Positions 7,902-14,960 of a DNA stretch of 64,000 bases are shown here, one piece after another; within the stretch, counting starts at the first letter, position 1; every line of letters starts with the position of its first letter. The translations under genes and the position numbers were made by a program. The DNA is from UBA1858 sp963976865. Lineage in GTDB: Bacteria; Pseudomonadota; Gammaproteobacteria; UBA4575. The notes beneath the pieces are model-generated. The model saw nothing but the letters and a program-made list of their open reading frames with translations, did no database searches and was not told the origin of the DNA. The DNA lies in contig CAXBLY010000002.1 in assembly GCA_963976865.1 (NCBI GenBank), positions 310,001 through 374,000 of the forward strand, read 5' to 3'.

Positions 7902-8980
7902 TATCGCAATCGAGCACAGTGACCAGCACACCTACGACTTACTTTGGCGGTCCGGATAAAAGCAAAAACCTGCTGCGCGATGTTTTAATCAATCATATCG
8001 AAGCAGTGCCAGCAAACGGCAATATCAGCTGGCTATGCTATTACTTAAACGACCCTGTTATTTTACAGGCGTTAATTGACTCTTCTGAACGAGGCGTCAA
8101 TATAACACTCATTCTCGATGGTCAGCCACGTTCACCCGGTATTAACCAGGCGTGCATTGATCTGTTTTCACAGTCTGACAATTGTTCTATTAAGTTGACA
8201 GTTATCAGGAATAAGCCGATGTGGGAATATTTAGGAATTCACTGGCATCCACACATGCACAGTAAGCTATATTACTTCTCCCATCCGACACCACGGGTAT
8301 TGGCAGGATCCTACAACCCTACCGCGGGTGAAGAACATACCGACGAAACATCACTTGGGAAAATCGGGGACCACTCAATCAGTCATAACGTGCTGGTAAC
8401 AATAGATGACCAGGATGCAACAGATTATTTACATAGCTATATAGCAGGCATGCAGGATAACTGGCATAGAAGATTTGCAAGGTTCTCATCAAAACACAAT
8501 ACTGCTTTTCACACACAAAAGTGCACCATTGATTTTCTGCCACGCTTTAGCAAACATCCTGTCAATACACTACTGTCGAAATCAGACAGCAACGCCAGTG
8601 TGAAATGTGCGATCTCACACTTCAAAGGCCCTTGCATTTTAAAACCGCTTAAAATCGCCCTAAAAGCTGGTAAAAAAATAGAATTACTTTTAGAGTCCAG
8701 TCAACGACGAGTACCTGGCAAGTATTCAGCCTTTCTGGACAATCACTCGATAAAGTATTATCAACCCGGACTGAAGAAGAATTGTTTAATGCATAGCAAG
8801 TTTATTCTATACAAATCAGATCAGGAACACTGCGTTATGTTTGGCAGCTTTAACTGGTCAACCAGATCCTGGTTATTGAATCATGAAGTAATCGTATGCT
8901 CTCATGACAAGAATGTTGTCGCTGCTTTTGAACAAAGATGGCATCAGATGACCACACAAAAGCAAGATAAGACTCCGTGA
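7898..8980 (+). CDS. Phospholipase D-like protein with two HxK motifs
   Basis: The 360-residue protein shows two PLD half-sites: HSKLYYF near residue 121 followed by AGSYNPT, and HSKFILYKSD near 299 followed by FGSFNWS. Histidine and lysine are kept in both, but the usual aspartate of HxKx4D is not at its standard place in either. PLD-superfamily proteins hydrolyse or exchange phosphodiester head groups (PLD, cardiolipin synthase, PS synthase). No signal peptide or clear membrane segment is seen. The start is read as TTG at 7898, overlapping the neuC stop by 4 bases; no nearby ATG fits. In this operon it could attach or exchange a head group on the sphingoid lipid or a CMP-activated intermediate. 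This is inference. Confidence 0.7.
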   Translation: MISQSSTVTSTPTTYFGGPDKSKNLLRDVLINHIEAVPANGNISWLCYYLNDPVILQALIDSSERGVNITLILDGQPRSPGINQACIDLFSQSDNCSIKLTVIRNKPMWEYLGIHWHPHMHSKLYYFSHPTPRVLAGSYNPTAGEEHTDETSLGKIGDHSISHNVLVTIDDQDATDYLHSYIAGMQDNWHRRFARFSSKHNTAFHTQKCTIDFLPRFSKHPVNTLLSKSDSNASVKCAISHFKGPCILKPLKIALKAGKKIELLLESSQRRVPGKYSAFLDNHSIKYYQPGLKKNCLMHSKFILYKSDQEHCVMFGSFNWSTRSWLLNHEVIVCSHDKNVVAAFEQRWHQMTTQKQDKTP

Positions 8981-10353
8981 CCAGAACCCGACCATTATTA
9001 ATCCCGATTGAGAACCAGGTCAGGGAGCTAGACCCAAAATTACTTCTTGCCGTCTGCGCTGCAAGTGCCGGGATAAAAAGCTACATAGGGTATAGAACTG
9101 AAATGGATATCATCATTTCAAAATTTCCTCGCAGCATTTACCTGGCAAAAAGCTTTACTCAGCGCAGTGATAAAATGTTTCGCATATTATCCAAATTAGG
9201 CCACACCATATGTGCATGGGACGAAGAAGCCCTAGTACATTATCCTCCTGATATATATTTCAAACGCAGACTCTCGCCTGTCGCCGCTTCTTATGTATCG
9301 CATTTATTTGCCTGGGGGAAAGAAAACGAAGACTTATTCAGAGCTTACCCTTCACTACCTGAAGGTGTTCCCATACACAGAGTGGGCAACCCCCGTCTTG
9401 ATATGCTACGCAAGCAATTTGAATATTATTACAATGATGAAATAGCCGCTATCAAACAACAACATGGTGAATTTATTCTGCTCAACACCAACTTCGGCAA
9501 TGTCAATGCACATTTACCTATACATAATTTATTTACGTCTAAAGATGAAAATGGCAACTACAAGGATATGGGTCGAGGCTCAACCGGGATGGGACGGGAA
9601 TTTTCTGAAGGACGCGCCAGATTCAAACAAACAATATACGAGCATTTTTTATCTTTAATTCCTTACCTGGCCGAAAGCTTTAAAAACATAAAAATCATTA
9701 TTCGGCCTCATCCCGTGGAAAATAAGGATGTGTATTACCATCTCGCAGCACAGCATGAAAATGTCGACGTAGTACAGGAGGGAAATGTAATTCCCTGGAT
9801 TCGGTCCGCAAGTGCACTTATTCATAGCGGTTGCACTACGGGTATAGAAGCGTATCTGTCAAACAGACCTGCTATCGCTTATATTCCATTAACGGATTCA
9901 CGATATGGTTATGATGCGATTATTCCAGACCAGTTAAGCCATCAATGCACTAATCACTCCGAGGTGGCAAACATGCTGGATTTGTACTTACAGGGCACAC
10001 CTCCATCACTGGATTCATCAATACTTAAAAAATACATCGAATTCGACCCGGACAAACTCTGTTGTTCCAATATCATTGAAGTTATTGAAGATATTCTCAA
10101 ATCTGAAAATCCTGAAAACACCCTGACCAATAATATGCATGGACAATTACTGGCGACCAAGCGTCGAATCGTTAAACGACTCAAAAGCCTGTCACCGAAT
10201 TCCAAATATCACAGCAGTTACCAGCAGGTACGATTCCCAACACTGGATACACAAATATTACAAGCCAAAGTCGACCGATTCGCTCAAATTATAAACACAG
10301 ATATTCCTGTAGTTATTAAACAGCAATCTCCACATATATTTCTAGTACAATAA
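8977..10353 (+). CDS. Surface carbohydrate biosynthesis protein, GT-B-like (paralogue 1)
   Basis: The 458-residue protein starts at GTG 8977 in a 4-base overlap with the PLD-like gene. It opens with LLIPIENQVRELDPKLLLA, has HLFAWG and VGNPRLDMLR in the middle, then IIRPHPVEN and GNVIPWIRSASALIHSGCTTGIEA. The RPHP and GCTTGIEA segments resemble the donor-binding half of capsule-type GT-B transferases (KpsS/KpsC and CDP-glycerophosphotransferase-like). I recall the overall type as a 'surface carbohydrate biosynthesis protein' family found in nonulosonic-acid loci. It is clearly paralogous to the protein at 11875-13230. A CMP-sialic-acid transferase role is suggested by its place beside neuA, but the reaction is unproven. 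Confidence 0.7.
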   Translation: MTRTRPLLIPIENQVRELDPKLLLAVCAASAGIKSYIGYRTEMDIIISKFPRSIYLAKSFTQRSDKMFRILSKLGHTICAWDEEALVHYPPDIYFKRRLSPVAASYVSHLFAWGKENEDLFRAYPSLPEGVPIHRVGNPRLDMLRKQFEYYYNDEIAAIKQQHGEFILLNTNFGNVNAHLPIHNLFTSKDENGNYKDMGRGSTGMGREFSEGRARFKQTIYEHFLSLIPYLAESFKNIKIIIRPHPVENKDVYYHLAAQHENVDVVQEGNVIPWIRSASALIHSGCTTGIEAYLSNRPAIAYIPLTDSRYGYDAIIPDQLSHQCTNHSEVANMLDLYLQGTPPSLDSSILKKYIEFDPDKLCCSNIIEVIEDILKSENPENTLTNNMHGQLLATKRRIVKRLKSLSPNSKYHSSYQQVRFPTLDTQILQAKVDRFAQIINTDIPVVIKQQSPHIFLVQ

Positions 10354-10357
10354 GCCC

Positions 10358-11140
10358 ATGAGTTACACAAATGATCAACTAGACAGGCATACCCAAGTCC
10401 TTGCTGAAAAGGTTTTTTTGACCGATCGCTTACCGCATTTTGATTTATTATTGCGGGAGATAAAAAAACTTTCTCTACAGATGGCACCAGCCACCACTGT
10501 TGTTTCACTTGAGCGCGGACTCCTGTACGGAGGACTTAGTCTGGTCGGCCCCTATTTTCATCAACAGGAATTTATCTCGATAGATAGCAGCCCGAATAGT
10601 GCAGATGATCGCGGTGCATATAATAAAGATAAAGTTGTAGACGAAAATTTCTTGCGAGTACCCATTACAAAACGTGCACCTATCGAAAACACTGGCCTTG
10701 CGGATGAAATGGCAGACCTGGTACTGGTACCAAATCTGGTGCATCACATTGCTGACCAGCACGCTTTATTCAGCGAAATGGCCAGAATTACCAAACCTCA
10801 CGGCAAGGTGTTTGTGTTCGAACCCACATTAAGAGAGCTCCACCAGATCCCCGATGATTACCTGCGTTACACACCTTATGGCATGTATGAAATTATGCGT
10901 ACTGTCGGGTTGGAACCTGTAGACACACAACTTGATGGCGGTCCATTCAGTGCGATTGGATATTGCTGGCTTCAGGCGCTGGAATACATGCCAGCGGATG
11001 AGCGAAAAAAGGCTGAACAATGGTTCTATGGCGAACACTGGCCACAGTTAAAAGAATGGGATAAACAGTTCACAAACAATTTAGTACGCGAACACACCAA
11101 GTTCCCTGTTGGCTTTTCTATTCTTGCTGAAAAACGCTAA
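10358..11140 (+). CDS. Class I SAM-dependent methyltransferase
   Basis: The 260-residue protein resembles methyltransferase domain 11 proteins: a degenerate motif I region around VVSLERGLLYGG (near 48-59), an acidic strand end ISIDSSP (near 72), ADLVLVPNLVHHI near 125, and MARITKPHGKVFVFEP, the usual post-motif strand. Motif I lacks the classical GxGxG, so catalytic competence is not certain. It lies 4 bases after paralogue 1 and 18 bases before neuA, so it is co-transcribed with sialic-acid genes. O-methylation of the sialic acid or another sugar of the glycan is a plausible role. Nothing in the sequence fixes the substrate. Confidence 0.7.
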   Translation: MSYTNDQLDRHTQVLAEKVFLTDRLPHFDLLLREIKKLSLQMAPATTVVSLERGLLYGGLSLVGPYFHQQEFISIDSSPNSADDRGAYNKDKVVDENFLRVPITKRAPIENTGLADEMADLVLVPNLVHHIADQHALFSEMARITKPHGKVFVFEPTLRELHQIPDDYLRYTPYGMYEIMRTVGLEPVDTQLDGGPFSAIGYCWLQALEYMPADERKKAEQWFYGEHWPQLKEWDKQFTNNLVREHTKFPVGFSILAEKR

Positions 11141-11158
11141 TCCCCAGCACTAGCAATC

Positions 11159-11878
11159 ATGTCTTTCAGGAATAAAAACATTCTAGCTGTCATCCCAGCA
11201 CGTGGTGGTAGCAAAGGTGTAATACGCAAGAATTTACGCCACATCCATGGCAAGTCCCTGATTGCTCATGCAGCCGAATGTGTAAACCAGCTGAACTGGA
11301 TAGATGCAGTCATCCTGAGTTCTGATGATGAAGAAATATGTGCACATGCACGTAACTCGAATATTGACGTACCCTTTATTCGACCAGAAGAATTATCGAC
11401 AGATGATGCAAAGTCTATTGATGTGTGGAGACACGCCTGGTTAACTTGCGAAGATTATTACAAAAAAAAGTTCGATATCTCTGTGCTACTGGAACCCACC
11501 AGCCCGATGAGAACAGCGCAGGATATTACCAATGCAGTAACTTTACTGATAGAAAAACAGTCTCTCAGCGTGGCGACTGTAAGCAAAACACCCGGGCATT
11601 ACACGCCCCACAAAACCTTGAAAATATCCGAGTCAGGCTTTATTGGCCCATATCTGGAAGGTGGAATTAAATATTCAATTCGTCAACATATTCCTGATTA
11701 TTATCATCGTAATGGAATTTGCTATGCGACAACTCGCGAGGGGTTAATAGAAAAATATAATTTAATGGAAGATAAATGCATCCCACTTGTCATTGAACGG
11801 CCGGTAGTCAATATTGATGAAGAAATTGATTTAAAGCTCGCCGAAGTTTTACTAAATGAATTACACGCAAAGCAATGA
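11159..11878 (+). CDS. neuA: CMP-sialic acid synthetase (acylneuraminate cytidylyltransferase)
   Basis: The 239-residue enzyme would activate sialic acid with CTP to CMP-sialate. It has the nucleotide-binding motif IPARGGSKGVIRKN (12-25), LLEPTSPMR near 108, NGICYATTREGL near 184 and a C-terminal NIDEEIDL with the paired acidic residues that bind metal. The size matches single-domain cytidylyltransferases without the extra esterase domain. Its stop overlaps the start of the second surface-carbohydrate gene by 4 bases (11875-11878), indicating translational coupling with a likely user of its product. KdsB-type CMP-Kdo synthetase is less likely given neuB and neuC upstream. Confidence 0.9.
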   Translation: MSFRNKNILAVIPARGGSKGVIRKNLRHIHGKSLIAHAAECVNQLNWIDAVILSSDDEEICAHARNSNIDVPFIRPEELSTDDAKSIDVWRHAWLTCEDYYKKKFDISVLLEPTSPMRTAQDITNAVTLLIEKQSLSVATVSKTPGHYTPHKTLKISESGFIGPYLEGGIKYSIRQHIPDYYHRNGICYATTREGLIEKYNLMEDKCIPLVIERPVVNIDEEIDLKLAEVLLNELHAKQ

Positions 11879-13230
11879 GCACATTTAATACATTACTCAT
11901 ACCTGTCGAAAGCCAGGTGCGTGAACTGGACGGGAAAATATTACTTGCGTGCGCAGCAGCAGAAAAAGGATTCAGGTCCGTGATAGGGTCACGCGCTTAC
12001 GTTCATCATTATTCTTCAAAAGTACACAATGCAGTCTACCTGGCCAAGAGCATGCGAAGATTCAGTAATAGAATGTTTAAAATCATGCATGGCCTGGGGC
12101 ATAAAATTACGGCCTGGGACGAGGAAGGACTGGTAAGACTGCCTGATGACCAATACTACATGCACAGATTATCGCCCATCGCATTCAGTTATATTGACCA
12201 TCTATTTGCCTGGGGTAACAGTGATGCTGAGGTATTTAAAAATTACACCGCCTACAATTACCAGCCAGTGCATATTGTTGGCAATCCACGCATAGATATA
12301 TTAAGACCTGAGCTGCGCGGCTACTTTGACCCTGAAACAAATAAAATATTGAATGAATTTGGCGACTACATTCTTATCAATACCAATTTTGGCCAGGTTA
12401 ATCACTTTATTCCCAGTGTAGGCAGTGACGAAGCAAACAGAGATAAAAACTTTAGTGGAAGCTCAAACGATAACTTTGTTGCCAATCGATTCAAGCATAA
12501 ACAGACACTTTTTGAAGAATTTAAAAAAGTCATACCTTTACTTGCGAATACTTTCCCATCAACAAACATAATAGTACGCCCACACCCGTCAGAAAATGTG
12601 GAAAACTGGCAAACATTATTTTCCGAACACAAAAATATAAAGGTAACCAACAGCGGAAATGTCATACCCTGGATAATGGGATCAAAAGCATTAATCTCCA
12701 ATGGTTGCACGACTTCAATTGAGGCGACAATATTACACAAACCCACACTTGGCTATTACCCTGTCACAAATGACCAGATAGATGACGCATTACCCAAAGC
12801 ATTATGCAAGATAGCAGGCAGCAATCAGGAATTAATAAGCAGTGTCGAATCCATATTAAATACTGATGACAAAGTCAGTGACAATAGTCATTTGCTCGCA
12901 GAACACATTAATAGCCTGACAGGTAATTTCGCTACAGATAAAATAGTCAACACTTTGCACCAGCACTATATAGAGACATCACACCCTGGTCGCAGCACTC
13001 TTGCCCGCACCTCCAGCGTTGTACACAATACTGCTCGAACATTTATAAAAAAAGTTAAAAGTAAAAAATCAACTCATCGTAACAGTGCTGCATATCATAA
13101 ACACCGATTTCCGCCGATTAATATCGATTATTTAGAGTCACGTATTGCACGCTTTCAAGATCTCACTGGACGCTTCTCTAATATGAAAATATCACAAATT
13201 TCAGACGATATTTTCGAACTACAACAGTAA
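11875..13230 (+). CDS. Surface carbohydrate biosynthesis protein, GT-B-like (paralogue 2)
   Basis: The 451-residue protein is a clear paralogue of 8977-10353. Both share the N-terminal LLIPVESQVRELDGK type motif, YLAKSM, WDEEGLVRLP, HLFAWG and VGNPRIDILRPE. Both also have LINTNFGQVN, IIVRPHPSENVENW, the segment GNVIPWIMGSKALISNGC followed by TTSIEA, and a C-terminal HRFPP...RIARFQDL. It is translationally coupled to neuA by a 4-base overlap. The RPHPSE and SNGCTTSIEA elements resemble the nucleotide-sugar-binding half of GT-B capsule enzymes, so a CMP-sialate-dependent transferase is a fair hypothesis. No signal peptide or membrane segment is seen, fitting action at the cytoplasmic side of the membrane. 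Two copies could mean two successive linkages. Confidence 0.7.
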   Translation: MSTFNTLLIPVESQVRELDGKILLACAAAEKGFRSVIGSRAYVHHYSSKVHNAVYLAKSMRRFSNRMFKIMHGLGHKITAWDEEGLVRLPDDQYYMHRLSPIAFSYIDHLFAWGNSDAEVFKNYTAYNYQPVHIVGNPRIDILRPELRGYFDPETNKILNEFGDYILINTNFGQVNHFIPSVGSDEANRDKNFSGSSNDNFVANRFKHKQTLFEEFKKVIPLLANTFPSTNIIVRPHPSENVENWQTLFSEHKNIKVTNSGNVIPWIMGSKALISNGCTTSIEATILHKPTLGYYPVTNDQIDDALPKALCKIAGSNQELISSVESILNTDDKVSDNSHLLAEHINSLTGNFATDKIVNTLHQHYIETSHPGRSTLARTSSVVHNTARTFIKKVKSKKSTHRNSAAYHKHRFPPINIDYLESRIARFQDLTGRFSNMKISQISDDIFELQQ

Positions 13231-13257
13231 TAATAGTAGAAACATCATCGCACACTC

Positions 13258-14931
13258 ATGGATGGAAAAGATATTAAACTGCGTTTGGCCGGATCGTTTA
13301 CCAGTATCAATGACAGTAATAATAGTCAATACTTTTATGATATAGACAGCCTGAATTCAGGTATCAACTTCCTGGACGAACATATTATTAAGCTATCTGA
13401 TGACAGGCAGGTAGACTGGGTTGTGTCCCGCATATGCGATCACGCCAGCGGCACACTGGAGCCTTGCAAGAATAATCGCTACGCTGAGTGCCCGCTACAT
13501 GGCTGGAAACTGGATTTAGATAAACTTTCATATAGCAATGTCAATGTAACAAAAAAGAAACTCTCATTTGAAATCAGTAACAGACAAGTAGTAATTCACC
13601 AGCCAAAGACCCACCTGAAACTTCCAGAAAATATTCTCTCAGGGCAACAAGAACAGGACCTGATAATCCGTTTTCTGTCACATGCCTGTCTCTTGTTCAC
13701 TTGCGACTCCATTAATATAATTACTGACCCATGGATTCTAGGTCCTTGTTTTCTGAATGGTTGGTGGCATGATCCCGCGCCGAGTAGTGATGCGCTTGAT
13801 CAGCTATTAAATGCTGATCTGGTTTATATATCCCATAATCACCCTGACCACATGCATGAAGGCACGCTGCTCAAACTACTTGACCAACGCCCTGACATAC
13901 CTATCGTCATTCCAGACTTCAAAACCAGATCTGCAGAACGACCGCTGCGCAATCTTGGATTTACTAATATTATTCCATTAGCATTTAATCAGATTCATAA
14001 ACTAGGCAACAATGATATTTATATCTCGGTTTTAAAATCCGGAGATTTCAGGGATGATAGCGGCATATATCTCAGTTATGGAAAAAAACAGGCACTCATT
14101 TCTGTAGATTCATCATCGCTGAATCACTATGTGCTGCCAACAGACATTGATTTTCTTGCAACGTCTTTCGCTGCAGGTGCTTCTGGTCACCCATGGTGTT
14201 TCGACCACTACAGTGAAGATGAAAAGTTAAAAATTACACATAACAGACATCTGTCGGTAAAAAAATCTATTTTTCAATATATCGAAACATGCAATCCCAG
14301 GTCATACATGCCTTATGCAGGTTATTTTTCTGAAGCTGCTTCAAGAGATGAATATATCAAGAAAAATAACATTAAAAATCTACAACAGACAATTGCAGAA
14401 GAAATACATACATCTCATCCTGACGTAAAAACGATTAACCCTGTAGACACTGACAGGATCACAATCAGCAGCACAATAACTGCCATCTCAAGTGATATAC
14501 TTCGTCCTGTTATTGGCAAAAATGAAATTGACAGCTACCTTGACAGTGAACAAATGCCAAATGAAGAAGTTTTTACCAATGCCATACAACAATACTTTTT
14601 GAACTGTCAGTTTCAGGATAACTTAACACTCTATCTGCTTCCATGTGAGTCTGATTTTACACCGCTGGAGAAAGGCTTCATTGTAGACTTTCACAAGCTG
14701 GCGAATACCAGCATAATGCAATGCGAAGATGTACAATTTAAATACAACAATGAACAATCCAGTCATCGACAACTATGCATTAAAGTACGCGCCGCTTCCC
14801 TTTGGCATGTTATTCAACACCATAAATCATGGGAAGAGCTAAGCATTGGCTTTCACTGCAGAATACACCGCAAGCCGGACATATATAACTCTGATTTCTG
14901 GTATCATTTCTCCAACGTCTACATCAAATAG
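13258..14931 (+). CDS. CMP-N-acetylneuraminate hydroxylase-like protein (Rieske plus metallo-beta-lactamase fold)
   Basis: The 557-residue protein has an N-terminal Rieske [2Fe-2S] site, C60-D-H62 and C78-PL-H81, with HGWKLD directly after. A metallo-beta-lactamase-type site follows, H193-N-H195-P-D197-H198. This order and length match animal CMAH (about 577 residues), which oxidises CMP-Neu5Ac to CMP-Neu5Gc. From memory of CMAH, further matching stretches are THAC-like SHAC (151-154), DPWILGP...GWW, ADLVYISHNH, RPDIPI, FAAGASGHP, PYAGYFSEA...YIKKNN and the end block ELSIGFHCRIHRKPDIY...FWYHF. It sits 27 bases after paralogue 2 and three genes after the start of the neuA block. The animal enzyme uses cytochrome b5 as electron donor; no ferredoxin or b5 gene is present here. 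UlaG-like hydrolases lack the Rieske domain, so they fit less well. Confidence 0.85.
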   Translation: MDGKDIKLRLAGSFTSINDSNNSQYFYDIDSLNSGINFLDEHIIKLSDDRQVDWVVSRICDHASGTLEPCKNNRYAECPLHGWKLDLDKLSYSNVNVTKKKLSFEISNRQVVIHQPKTHLKLPENILSGQQEQDLIIRFLSHACLLFTCDSINIITDPWILGPCFLNGWWHDPAPSSDALDQLLNADLVYISHNHPDHMHEGTLLKLLDQRPDIPIVIPDFKTRSAERPLRNLGFTNIIPLAFNQIHKLGNNDIYISVLKSGDFRDDSGIYLSYGKKQALISVDSSSLNHYVLPTDIDFLATSFAAGASGHPWCFDHYSEDEKLKITHNRHLSVKKSIFQYIETCNPRSYMPYAGYFSEAASRDEYIKKNNIKNLQQTIAEEIHTSHPDVKTINPVDTDRITISSTITAISSDILRPVIGKNEIDSYLDSEQMPNEEVFTNAIQQYFLNCQFQDNLTLYLLPCESDFTPLEKGFIVDFHKLANTSIMQCEDVQFKYNNEQSSHRQLCIKVRAASLWHVIQHHKSWEELSIGFHCRIHRKPDIYNSDFWYHFSNVYIK

Positions 14932-14960
14932 CCTTCAACCTGTCTTTCATTCAATAACCA

